Assembly: GCA_900314685.1 (NCBI GenBank)
Contig: OMWE01000003.1
Coordinates: 47,045-111,044, forward strand
Reading direction: 5' to 3'
Source: an uncultured Actinomycetes bacterium
GTDB taxonomy: Bacteria > Actinomycetota > Coriobacteriia > Coriobacteriales > Atopobiaceae
DNA length: 64,000 nucleotides
Shown here: positions 26,143-34,132 of the stretch, piece after piece
Position numbering within the stretch: the first letter of the stretch is position 1
Layout: every line of letters starts with the position of its first letter
Position numbers and translations under genes: made by a program
Notes under the pieces: model-generated
What the model was told of the DNA's origin: nothing
Database searches by the model: none
The model's input: only the letters and a program-made list of their open reading frames with translations

Positions 26143-26172
26143 TTGACTCACAAAAGTTAGTGTAGTATAACT
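26143..26172 (+). promoter_or_regulatory. Promoter with overlapping candidate metal-regulator operator
   Basis: TTGACT at 26143-26148 and TATAAC at 26166-26171 have an ideal 17-base spacer. AGTTA (26155-26159), eight bases and TAACT (26168-26172) form a perfect 5-N8-5 inverted site covering the -10 element, matching the sites before the DtxR-like gene and feoA. The downstream 31-codon ORF begins at 26198. Confidence 0.7.
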
Positions 26173-26197
26173 ATAAACGTCGAAAGGAGGTGCACAG

Positions 26198-26293
26198 ATG
26201 GTTCAAGCGATTGCACTTTCGATTGTCGTGAGTGGCGTGGCCGTCACCGTGCGCGACCTCCTCGAGACGTGTCTCGCGAAAGATGCCAAGTAG
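26198..26293 (+). CDS. 31-residue small protein under a predicted metal-regulated promoter
   Basis: A 31-codon ORF, too short for routine gene calling, with an excellent AAAGGAGGTG site and a strong promoter immediately upstream. The peptide has an N-terminal hydrophobic helix (AIALSIVVSGVAV) and a charged tail (RDLLETCLAKDAK) with one cysteine. I do not recognise a family. It precedes the HMA protein, and the promoter carries the same putative operator as feoA, so an accessory role in metal transport is plausible but unproven. Confidence 0.6.
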   Translation: MVQAIALSIVVSGVAVTVRDLLETCLAKDAK

Positions 26294-26426
26294 CCGCCAG
26301 GGCTAGTCGGGCAACTGGCAAGGTAGCAAGCGGCTGGTTTGAACAAAGGCATTTGAGCGGAACGTTGGGTTCGTTTTAAACAGGCCGAAAACCGCGGTCC
26401 TCTCCCCGCGGCACGAAGCCGCCACC

Positions 26427-26460
26427 GGGCGTCGCCGATCCCCCTATGTCGGCGGCGCCC
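26427..26460 (+). terminator. Strong hairpin between the 31-codon ORF and the HMA gene
   Basis: GGGCGTCGCCGA (26427-26438) pairs with 26449-26460 over 12 bp, one being G-U, with a 10-base loop. It is followed by ATTTCTG rather than a clean U-tract, so it may be a partial terminator or attenuator in the 267-base untranslated stretch before the HMA protein gene. Confidence 0.5.
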
Positions 26461-26560
26461 ATTTCTGACGTCAATGCCATGATTGCTCGCATCCGATACG
26501 GATGCAGAGCGGAGCGCCGGCGCTGCAGAAAACGAAACGATGGGGGAGAAGGAGTTGCGT

Positions 26561-26947
26561 ATGAAACCCGTAGACCTGATTCTGATCGCCGTGACTTGCT
26601 GCCTGCTCTTCTTCGCCGCCCGCCGTGCGGTCGGGACCTGGTCGGGCAAGCGTGACTGCTGCAGCGGCGACAAGAAGTCCAATGCCAAGAGCTTCCCCCG
26701 CGTGCGCATCGCCGATACGGATGAGAGCCACTATCCCTATGTCGCGGATTACCGCATCGCGGGCATGAGCTGCGACAACTGCGCCCAGAACGTCACCAAC
26801 GCGCTCGACTCCATCGAGGGTACCTGGGCGACCGTCGACCTGAGCCGCAAGGTAGCGCACGTCCGCTGCACCTCTCCGCTCGACGAGGACGCGTATAGCA
26901 GCGCCGTCGCCGAGGCCGGCTATCGTCTCCTCGGCGTCGTGGAGTAG
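26561..26947 (+). CDS. Membrane-anchored heavy-metal-associated (HMA) domain protein
   Basis: A 128-residue protein. Residues 1-35 are a membrane helix followed by WSGKRDCCSGDKKS, resembling the short FeoB-associated Cys-rich membrane proteins. Residues ~60-128 are an HMA domain with GMSCDNC (Cys71, Cys74). It would bind a soft or transition metal at the inner face of the membrane and hand it to a partner such as the P-type ATPase or FeoB. An upstream in-frame ATG at 26540 exists, but GAAGGAG at 26547-26553 fits the ATG at 26561. It follows the 31-codon ORF, and the promoter there has the same operator type as feo. Confidence 0.8.
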   Translation: MKPVDLILIAVTCCLLFFAARRAVGTWSGKRDCCSGDKKSNAKSFPRVRIADTDESHYPYVADYRIAGMSCDNCAQNVTNALDSIEGTWATVDLSRKVAHVRCTSPLDEDAYSSAVAEAGYRLLGVVE

Positions 26948-27000
26948 CCGAATACAGTCGGTGTATCATAGGCTCACATATCACGAGCAAAGGAGCTCCT

Positions 27001-27459
27001 ATGATCATTGCTATGGCAAACGACCACGCAGGTACCGACCTCAAAAACCAGATCAAGGAGTGGCTCGAGGAGCAGGGTCACGAGGTGCGCGACTTCGGCA
27101 CCTATGACAAGGAGAGCTGCGACCTTTCCGATTTTGTCTATCCCGCGTCGCTGGCAGTGGCGCGCGGCGAGTGTGATCGCGGCATATTCGTGGATGGCGT
27201 GGGCTATGGCAGCGCGATGATCGCAAACAAGATTCGTGGCATTTACGCCTGCGTGTGCCAGGATCCCGTGTGCGCCGAGCTCGCGCGCCAGCACAACGAC
27301 GCCAACGTGCTTTGCATCGGCGGCAAGATTATCGGCCCCGTGCTGGCTATGGCTATCGTTGAGACGTGGATGCAGACGGGGCCCCTTACTGCTGAGAAGT
27401 ACACGCGCCGGCGTGATAAGGTGGCTCAGATTGACGCCGACCACACCGTTGCCGTCTAA
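27001..27459 (+). CDS. RpiB/LacA/LacB-family sugar-phosphate isomerase with altered active site
   Basis: A 152-residue isomerase of the RpiB fold, which normally interconverts ribose 5-phosphate and ribulose 5-phosphate. The N-terminal NDHAG and the central ANKIRGIYA and HNDANVLCIGG motifs are conserved. At the position of the catalytic Cys66 of E. coli RpiB (ICGTGIG) this protein has Asp65 in FVDGVGYGS. It also differs from the mycobacterial type that uses a Glu. The substrate may therefore be another aldose or ketose phosphate, or catalysis may differ. AAAGGAGCTCCT precedes the ATG. It stands alone and is followed by a hairpin. Confidence 0.85.
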   Translation: MIIAMANDHAGTDLKNQIKEWLEEQGHEVRDFGTYDKESCDLSDFVYPASLAVARGECDRGIFVDGVGYGSAMIANKIRGIYACVCQDPVCAELARQHNDANVLCIGGKIIGPVLAMAIVETWMQTGPLTAEKYTRRRDKVAQIDADHTVAV

Positions 27460-27482
27460 CCAGCCGCCGAGACTACCATCGG

Positions 27483-27524
27483 AAGACCTACCCCAACCCA
27501 ATCACCTTCGGAGGGGTAGGTCTT
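27483..27524 (+). terminator. Terminator-like hairpin after the RpiB-like gene
   Basis: AAGACCTACCCC (27483-27494) pairs perfectly with GGGGTAGGTCTT (27513-27524), a 12-bp stem with an 18-base loop, 24 bases after the stop codon. The following sequence TGTCGTATG has only a weak U-tract. Confidence 0.6.
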
Positions 27525-27565
27525 TGTCGTATGTCTGCCAGGCTGGACACCCATCAGAAGCGATA

Positions 27566-27734
27566 CGTCATGCGCGAGCATGACGCTTCCGCAATGACCT
27601 GCGGAAACGCAATCACAATGAAGTTGACCTCACATCACAGGTCAACTACCTGATATATATGCACAAATGTAATGACATTTGAAAGTTTCGATGATGGGGC
27701 TGGCTCTGGAAGCGTTTCCGGGGAATAATACCCC
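27566..27734. other. Cluster of five consecutive hairpins in a gene-free region
   Basis: Within 169 bases there are five stems: CGTCATGC/GCATGACG with a GCGA tetraloop (27566-27585); TTCCGC/GCGGAA (27587-27606); a 9-bp stem AGTTGACCT/AGGTCAACT (27622-27647); CAAATGT/ACATTTG with a 4-base loop (27664-27681); and GGGG/CCCC (27720-27734). No coding frame is convincing. The block could be a structured RNA, the leader of the small gene at 27850, or a remnant of a mobile element. The rest of the 390-base gap shows no gene. Confidence 0.6.
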
Positions 27735-27849
27735 ACAAGCGCATCGGAAAAAAGTAGAAGTGCAGAGGGCATGCGCTCAACACGAGTACGCATCAGATAT
27801 GAGCGCGCCCAAGCATCGATACGATGCGCCCCCGCAGAAGGAGGAAACC

Positions 27850-28017
27850 ATGAATATGAACATCTATCCCGAGCTGCCCAAAGCAGTCGTCAATATGATC
27901 GAGAATGCCAAGAAGCGTAAGTTCCACGGTGAATGCGGCCACCCGCTCTCCGAGGAGCAAGAGGCGATGCTCGAGGCCTGGAAGGCCGAGAAGGAATCCC
28001 GCATCGCCTTAGGGTAG
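27850..28017 (+). CDS. 55-residue hypothetical protein
   Basis: A short ORF with a very strong GAAGGAGGAAACC site before the ATG. The protein is soluble, charged and mostly helical: MNMNIYPELPKAV, a central KKRKFHGECGHPLSEEQ and a Trp/Glu/Lys-rich end. The CxH pair (GECGHP) could bind metal but is not a known finger. I do not recognise a family. A longer upstream frame beginning at 27679 is unlikely, since it crosses the hairpin region and lacks a ribosome site. Confidence 0.6.
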   Translation: MNMNIYPELPKAVVNMIENAKKRKFHGECGHPLSEEQEAMLEAWKAEKESRIALG

Positions 28018-28085
28018 CTGCGCAGGCAGCCTCCGACGAGACAATCGAATGGATGAGGCGTCGGACTCATCAATCATTGTTTGAA

Positions 28086-29240
28086 TTACCTGCAGGTGCG
28101 TAGGTAGTCCTTCAACTTGCCTGAGATGCGGCGGCTTTCGATGGCTTTTTGAATTGCCTTGCGGCGCGTCCACTCGTCGAGCCAGGCTCCGGAGGGGTCG
28201 TGCTCGACTCCGGAGGGCGTGCCGTCCGTGGGGCGAGCGGCGTCTGCCGACGCGTGCTTTTGACCGCTGTCTTCCCTGCGCTCAAAGTAGGGGAGGGCTG
28301 CATCCTGCTGCCGCGCGAGCGCCTCGGCAAAATACCAGGCCCGCATCATGTTGAGATAGTAGATGTCCGACTTGTCGGCGTCGCCAGACAGATGCGTACT
28401 CGCCACGAGTGCCAGCTGCGCCGGATCGAAGAGCTCGTCCAGGTAGTTGTGCAGGAGCACGCCAATCCCGAAGCGGGCCGTATAGCACCGGTCAGAGGCG
28501 AGCCACGCATCGATGTGCGCATAGGTCTCGTCCGGGCGAGTGGCAAGGACCTTGCCGGTCATCTGATCGCAGGTTGCCCAATTGTCGACATAGGGAATAA
28601 AAGCCTGGTAGCGAGCGAGTGCGCGGTCGTAGTCACGCTCGCTGTCAATCAGTATCGCGTGGACCTGGTCTTGTTCGTAGAGCTGGTGGGGGAGCGCTCG
28701 AAGGTACGTAACGGTATCGCCGCGCCGACCGACCCTGCGCGCGATACGGCGCAGCTCAGGTGTGCGCACACCCACGATGCGCCGCGGGTCCACGGTGGGC
28801 AGGAGCCCCGCCATAAACTTCCGGTAGTCGGGGTCGACGTGGGCTGCGAGCTCGCGGCAGACGAACTCGTATGCGGTGTCTTCGCCAAAGCCAGGCAATT
28901 CGCGGCGGAGCACGTCGGCAAAGGTCTCGGCGCTCCTCCCATCATTGACCTGCCCGAGCAGACGGTCTTTGCCAGCGCGGGTCAGACACTTGAAGTGCGC
29001 CTCGGCGCTCATCGCGCGCTCCTTGGAATAGAAGCGTGCCTGTGCGACCAGCTCGACCGGCTCGTGCGACTTGGTGTATTTGGCGCCGCGGCCGGCTTGA
29101 TGGGCGGCAAGGCGCGCCTCGACATCGGTGGAATACCCGGTGTAGAGGCTGGCGTCGCCGCAGCTCAAGACATACATATAATGCGCGAAGGGGTCGTGAG
29201 CGGCGTTGCGGACACCGCCGGTGGAAGCATGTGCAGCCAT
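28086..29240 (-). CDS. Fusion of GIY-YIG nuclease domain and DNA alkylation repair (AlkD-like) domain
   Basis: A 384-residue two-domain protein. Residues ~18-100 form a GIY-YIG domain of the UPF0213/YhbQ type: [20 protein letters not shown], then [12 protein letters not shown]. Residues ~125-330 match the HEAT-like DNA alkylation repair family (PF08713): [27 protein letters not shown] and [12 protein letters not shown] basic Arg/Lys-rich tail ends the protein. Stand-alone AlkD removes alkylated bases; a joined single-domain nuclease could act on the resulting site, which is inference. The chosen ATG lies 20 bases after the stop of the upstream aldo/keto reductase gene. No frameshift is needed; the two domains are in one continuous frame. 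Confidence 0.85.
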   Translation of the reverse strand: MAAHASTGGVRNAAHDPFAHYMYVLSCGDASLYTGYSTDVEARLAAHQAGRGAKYTKSHEPVELVAQARFYSKERAMSAEAHFKCLTRAGKDRLLGQVNDGRSAETFADVLRRELPGFGEDTAYEFVCRELAAHVDPDYRKFMAGLLPTVDPRRIVGVRTPELRRIARRVGRRGDTVTYLRALPHQLYEQDQVHAILIDSERDYDRALARYQAFIPYVDNWATCDQMTGKVLATRPDETYAHIDAWLASDRCYTARFGIGVLLHNYLDELFDPAQLALVASTHLSGDADKSDIYYLNMMRAWYFAEALARQQDAALPYFERREDSGQKHASADAARPTDGTPSGVEHDPSGAWLDEWTRRKAIQKAIESRRISGKLKDYLRTCR

Positions 29241-29260
29241 GGACGTGTACCAGCTGGGCG

Positions 29261-30397
29261 CTACTCGAGCGCAGCGGCGACCTCCTCGAGGTAGGAGATA
29301 ATGGGCAGACCTTGCGGGCAGGCGCCCTCGCACTGGCCGCAGCCGATGCAGTCGGAGGCGTTGACGCCGGCCTTCTCCGCGGCGCGGGCGTAGCGCGTCC
29401 GGGCGCCCTGTTCGTCTTCGAAGATCAGCTTGCGGTTCATAGCCGCCAGAAAGTCGGGGATGGGGATCTGCTGCGGGCAGCCCTCGCAGCAGTAGTGGCA
29501 GGCGGTGCACTTGTATTGGTGGACGCTCGCGAGCGCCGCCTGCGCCTGGGCAATCACGTCTTGCTCGTCGGGGGTGAGCGGCGTGAAGTCGCGCATATAG
29601 CTCACGTTGTCCTGCACCTGCGCGAGCGTGGACATGCCCGACAGCACGGTCAGGACGCCGGGCATGGAGGCTGCGTAGCGGATGGCCCAGCTCGCGTAGG
29701 AGACATTCGGGTCGGCCGCGTCGAAGATCTCGCGGACCGCACGCGGCGGGTTGGCGAGCGTGCCGCCCTTCACGGGCTCCATCACGGTGAAGGGCACGCC
29801 GTGCGCCGCGGCGACCTCCATATTGGCACGCGCCTGGACAGTCGGCTCCTCCATGTCGGCGTAGTTGACCTGCAACTGGATGAAGTCGATGTCGGTGTAG
29901 GTGCTGAGCAGGCGCTCGAGGCGCTCAGGGCCCGCATGGTAGCTAAAGCCCCAGTGCCTGATCACTCCCTGCTCCTTGAGCCCGCGGATCCAGTCCCACA
30001 TGCCGAAGTCGTCGTAACGCTGCTGGTTGTTGTCCTGCACGGCGTGCAGTAGGTAGTAGTCGAGGTAATCGACGCCCAGGCGCTCCATGCTGGTCTCGAG
30101 CTGGGCCTTGGTTTCGGCCTCCGTGGGCTGATGGAGCCAGGCGTTGGCCTTGGTGGTGACGGTGAAGGCGTCGCGCGGGTAGCGCTCGACCAGGGCCTTG
30201 CGCGTGGCGATCTCGGAGTCGCCCCCGTCGTAGACGTAGGCGGTGTCGTAGTAGGTGAGGCCCGCGTCCATGAAACAGTCGACCATGTCGCAGACCTGCG
30301 GGATGTCGATGGATCCGTCCTCCAGCTTTGGCAGGCGCATCATGCCGAATCCGAGCTTGGGCGTGTCATGACCGAGATAGCCGGGTGCGTAAGACAT
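29261..30397 (-). CDS. Aldo/keto reductase with C-terminal 2x[4Fe-4S] ferredoxin domain
   Basis: A 378-residue protein. Residues 1-~275 form an aldo/keto reductase barrel with FGMMRLP at the start, [14 protein letters not shown] carrying the catalytic Asp and Tyr, the Lys in TVTTKANAW and YYLLHAVQD. The C-terminal domain has [12 protein letters not shown] and [12 protein letters not shown], two four-cysteine clusters typical of the ferredoxin-tailed subgroup common in anaerobes. The natural substrate is unknown; the clusters suggest coupling to a one-electron donor rather than only NAD(P)H. It heads a two-gene minus-strand unit with the GIY-YIG/AlkD gene and is divergent from the large ABC gene. 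Confidence 0.92.
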   Translation of the reverse strand: MSYAPGYLGHDTPKLGFGMMRLPKLEDGSIDIPQVCDMVDCFMDAGLTYYDTAYVYDGGDSEIATRKALVERYPRDAFTVTTKANAWLHQPTEAETKAQLETSMERLGVDYLDYYLLHAVQDNNQQRYDDFGMWDWIRGLKEQGVIRHWGFSYHAGPERLERLLSTYTDIDFIQLQVNYADMEEPTVQARANMEVAAAHGVPFTVMEPVKGGTLANPPRAVREIFDAADPNVSYASWAIRYAASMPGVLTVLSGMSTLAQVQDNVSYMRDFTPLTPDEQDVIAQAQAALASVHQYKCTACHYCCEGCPQQIPIPDFLAAMNRKLIFEDEQGARTRYARAAEKAGVNASDCIGCGQCEGACPQGLPIISYLEEVAAALE

Positions 30398-30622
30398 ACG
30401 TGCCTCTTCCTTCGATTCCTGCAGAGTGGTCTACCTTAGGCAGCACGCCATAGATTCTAGCGCGGCGGCAGGACACGTTCATACGCATGTGTATTGTGAG
30501 CCCCCGTGTGCGGCATGGGCGAAACCCTGCGTGCAAAATCGGGGAACTCCAGGGGGCGAGCGACTGCATGTCCCCACCTAGGGGTATGCTTAAAAAGCAC
30601 TGTGCGACCGAAAGGTATGGCG

Positions 30623-33600
30623 ATGATCGAGCTGCGCGACCTGCGTAAATCCTACAAGACGGGTGACTTTGTGCAAAAGGCGCTCGACGGTGTGAGCGTC
30701 ACCTTCCGCGACTCCGAGTTCGTCGCGATCCTCGGCCCCTCGGGCTCGGGCAAGACGACCCTGCTCAACGTCGTGGGAGGCCTCGACCACGCGGACTCGG
30801 GCGACCTCGTGATCAACGGCGTGTCGACCAAGGATTACGGGTCCAAAGACTGGGACACCTACCGCAACCACCATGTCGGGTTTGTCTTCCAGAGCTACAA
30901 CCTGATCCCGCACCAGTCGATCCTCTCCAATGTCGAGCTGGCCCTGACGCTATCGGGTGTTGGTCGTGCCGAGCGCCGCCGTCGGGCGAAGGAGGCCTTG
31001 GAGCGCGTGGGCCTGGGCGAGCACATCCACAAGCACCCCGCCCAGCTCTCGGGCGGTCAGATGCAGCGCGTCGCGATCGCCCGCGCGCTGGTCAACGACC
31101 CCGACATCGTGCTGGCCGACGAGCCCACGGGCGCCCTCGACACCGAGACGGGTATCCAGGTGATGGACCTGCTCGCCGAGGTCGCGCGCGACCGCCTGGT
31201 CGTGATGGTCACGCACAACCCCGAGCTAGCTCGCGAGTACGCTACCCGCATCGTCAACATCGCCGACGGCAAGGTCACCGGCGACTCCGACCCGATCGTG
31301 CCGGGTGAGCTCGGCGCCGCGTCACCCGTGCAAGCGAAAACAGCTTCGGCGATTCCCACCAATACTGCCGGCGATACGGTCACGATTCCGTGCCCAGAGG
31401 AGCCGCGAGAGGAGCGTGCTTCTTCCCAGAAGCCCGACCGCAAGGCGTCGATGAGCTTCCTCACTGCGCTGTCGCTGTCCTTCTCCAACCTGATGGCCAA
31501 GAAGGGCCGCACGTTCCTCACCGCGTTTGCCGGCTCGATCGGCATCATGGGCATCGCGGCGATCCTGGCCCTCTCCAACGGCGTCAACAACTACATCGAC
31601 AAGGTGCAGGAAGACGCCCTTTCCTCTTCGCCGCTCACCATTACCAAGTCGAGCTTCGACGTGACCTCGATCATGACACAGGCGGCGGGCTACTCCGACG
31701 AGGGCGGGGAGAGCCGCGGCGATGCGAGCGGCGTGACGGCCGGAGACGGCACAGGCCAAGCGGCCGGCAGCGACGAGATCCCCGAGTCGACAATCATGAG
31801 CGACATCCTGACCGATATCAAGAACAACGACCTCGAGAGCTTCCGGGCGTTTCTCGAAAGCGGCAAATCCGACGTCAAGGACCACGTGACCGCGATTACC
31901 TACAACTACGGCATCACGCCGCTGGTCTACGCGGCGGACACGTCGGACGGCGTGAAGCAGCTCAACCCCTCCACGCTCCAGGGCATCATGTCCAACGGTA
32001 TGTCCGGCATGATGATGGCGGGCTCCGGCTCCAGCATGGGCTTCCAGGAGATGCTCGACGATCAGGACATCCTCGACGCCCAGTACGACGTGGTCAAGGG
32101 TACCTGGCCCGAGAAGTACGACGAGTGCGTGCTGGTGCTCTCAAGCAGCGGCGGCATATCTGACTATACCCTCTACTCGCTGGGTGTGCTCGATCCCGAC
32201 GAGCTCTCTCGCATGCTCAATTCCGCCATCAAATCCGAAAAGGTCGACGTGCCCGACGCCAGCACGGACTTTACGTACGACGATGCCATGGGCCTGGACT
32301 TCCGCGTGGTCAACCAAGCGGATCTCTATACACGCAGCGAGGACGGCGCCACCTGGACCGACCGGTCCAAGGACACGGACTATGTGAAGAAACTCGTGGA
32401 CCAGGGCATCGACCTGCATGTGGTCGGTGTCGTGCGGCCCAAGGACACGGCTAGTTCCACCTCGCTCAGCGAGGGCATCGCGTACCGCCACGACCTCATC
32501 ACCCACCTGATGGCACAGGCGGCCGACTCCGAGATCGTGCAAGAGCAGCTCGCCGACCCCGATGTGGACGTCTTCACGGGCAAGACGTTCGAGGAGCTCC
32601 AGGACGCGCAGAATACGCAGCTCGACATGTCGTCCCTCTTCTCGGTGGACGAGGACAAGATCTCGCAGGCGCTCACCATCGACCAGAGCGCGCTCACGGC
32701 CGACGGGGTGGACGCCTCCGCCTTTGACTTCTCCGGCCTTGACATGAGCAGCCTGACAAACGGCGCTGCACCGGACCAACAGCAGATCGCGCAGTCCGTC
32801 ATGAGTTCGCTGACCAAGAATCTGCCGGCCCCGGACTTCGCGGACCTGGGATTCGGCGACCTCGCCGAGCCGCTCGCCCAGCTCGGCATCAACAACCTCC
32901 AGGACATGGCGCAGTTCGACGTCGACAGCGTCGACCCCATGACCATGGTCTCGCTGGCGCAGCAGTACCCCGAGGCCATGGGGAGGCTGGCTACCCTCGG
33001 CGCCGTCGCCCAGGCGTACGGCGAGAACATCGGGACGATCTTCGAGGGCTACATGAAGTACGCGAGCGCCCACGGCGGCGATGGAGCGTCGTACTCGCAG
33101 ATGATGAGTGATTATCTGGCGGGTGACGGCAAGGCGGCGCTTGACGCCATCGTCGCCGCCGCGGGCGACAACGCCGACGCGACGCGCGCGGGCATGACCA
33201 AATACCTGACCAACACGGTGGCCCCGAGCATCAGCGCCTCCCTCGCGACTGCCCAGGCCTCCGCCACGTCCCAGGTGGCCGGTCAGGTGATGGACAGCAT
33301 CCAGACAAAGCTGCCCGAGATGCTCGCCCAGCAGATGTCCGCCGTGATGGGCCAGCAGATGGAGGGCTTTGCCGCCAAGCTCCAGAACGCCATCCACTTC
33401 GACCCGTCCGTCTTCGCGAGCGCCATCAACGTCAACATGGACCAGGACGACCTGACGTCTCTGCTCGTCAACTACATGAACTCCGAGGAGCTCACCTACG
33501 ACAACAACCTGATCAAGTTGGGCTACGCGGACGAAGACAAGCCCGAGTCCATCAACATCTATGCCAAGAGCTTCGATGACAAGCAGGTCGTGGAGGACAT

Positions 33601-34114
33601 CATCGCCGACTACAACGACGATGTCGAGAAGGCCAGCGAGCCCGACAAGTCCATCTCGTACTCCGATATCACGGGCGTCCTGATGAAGTCGGTCACGAAC
33701 ATCATCAACATGATCTCGATGGTCCTGATTGCCTTTGTCTCGGTCTCGCTGGTCGTGAGCTCGATCATGATCGGCATCATCACCTACATCAGCGTGCTCG
33801 AGCGCAAGAAGGAGATCGGCATCCTGCGCGCGATGGGCGCAAGCAAGCTCAATGTGGCAAACATCTTCAATGCCGAGACCTTCATCGAGGGCCTGCTTGC
33901 CGGCGCGCTCGCCATTGCCGTGGTGTACATCGCGTCCGTGCCGGTCAACGCCGTGGTGCTGCGCGACCACAATGTGGCAAACATCCTTGCCCTGCCGCCT
34001 GAGCAGGCGGGCATCCTCATCCTGATCTCGGTCGTGCTGACGTTGGTCGCGGGCCTGATCCCGTCGACCGCCGCCGCCCGTCGCGACCCGGTCGAGGCTC
34101 TCCGCAGCGAGTAG
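30623..34114 (+). CDS. Fused ABC ATPase-FtsX permease with large extracytoplasmic domain
   Basis: A 1163-residue fusion. Residues 1-~225 are a MacB/LolD-type ATPase ([35 protein letters not shown]). A linker of ~60 residues leads to the first membrane helix at ~295-320. About 690 residues of extracytoplasmic, Gln/Met/Ala-rich, partly helical sequence follow to ~1010. Three helices with the FtsX signature ERKKEIGILRAMGASK come next, and the protein ends SEPVEAL-like (RRDPVEALRSE). The outer domain is far longer than in MacB. AAAGGT at 30611-30616 favours the ATG at 30623 over 30617. No partner gene is adjacent, so it probably works as a homodimer; the cargo is unknown. Confidence 0.88.
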   Translation: MIELRDLRKSYKTGDFVQKALDGVSVTFRDSEFVAILGPSGSGKTTLLNVVGGLDHADSGDLVINGVSTKDYGSKDWDTYRNHHVGFVFQSYNLIPHQSILSNVELALTLSGVGRAERRRRAKEALERVGLGEHIHKHPAQLSGGQMQRVAIARALVNDPDIVLADEPTGALDTETGIQVMDLLAEVARDRLVVMVTHNPELAREYATRIVNIADGKVTGDSDPIVPGELGAASPVQAKTASAIPTNTAGDTVTIPCPEEPREERASSQKPDRKASMSFLTALSLSFSNLMAKKGRTFLTAFAGSIGIMGIAAILALSNGVNNYIDKVQEDALSSSPLTITKSSFDVTSIMTQAAGYSDEGGESRGDASGVTAGDGTGQAAGSDEIPESTIMSDILTDIKNNDLESFRAFLESGKSDVKDHVTAITYNYGITPLVYAADTSDGVKQLNPSTLQGIMSNGMSGMMMAGSGSSMGFQEMLDDQDILDAQYDVVKGTWPEKYDECVLVLSSSGGISDYTLYSLGVLDPDELSRMLNSAIKSEKVDVPDASTDFTYDDAMGLDFRVVNQADLYTRSEDGATWTDRSKDTDYVKKLVDQGIDLHVVGVVRPKDTASSTSLSEGIAYRHDLITHLMAQAADSEIVQEQLADPDVDVFTGKTFEELQDAQNTQLDMSSLFSVDEDKISQALTIDQSALTADGVDASAFDFSGLDMSSLTNGAAPDQQQIAQSVMSSLTKNLPAPDFADLGFGDLAEPLAQLGINNLQDMAQFDVDSVDPMTMVSLAQQYPEAMGRLATLGAVAQAYGENIGTIFEGYMKYASAHGGDGASYSQMMSDYLAGDGKAALDAIVAAAGDNADATRAGMTKYLTNTVAPSISASLATAQASATSQVAGQVMDSIQTKLPEMLAQQMSAVMGQQMEGFAAKLQNAIHFDPSVFASAINVNMDQDDLTSLLVNYMNSEELTYDNNLIKLGYADEDKPESINIYAKSFDDKQVVEDIIADYNDDVEKASEPDKSISYSDITGVLMKSVTNIINMISMVLIAFVSVSLVVSSIMIGIITYISVLERKKEIGILRAMGASKLNVANIFNAETFIEGLLAGALAIAVVYIASVPVNAVVLRDHNVANILALPPEQAGILILISVVLTLVAGLIPSTAAARRDPVEALRSE

Positions 34115-34132
34115 ACAAGGACTGGACAGGCT

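Noticed and set aside
26294..26560. Cobalamin or other known riboswitch upstream of the HMA gene
   Set aside because: No recognisable conserved core of a known riboswitch class; only one strong hairpin is evident.
27566..27734. T-box leader or tRNA genes
   Set aside because: No T-box consensus, no cloverleaf and no CCA-type acceptor arm could be fitted.
29241..29510. Extension of the GIY-YIG/AlkD frame to 29510
   Set aside because: It overlaps the end of the aldo/keto reductase gene on the same strand in another frame; the ATG at 29240 fits the gene spacing.
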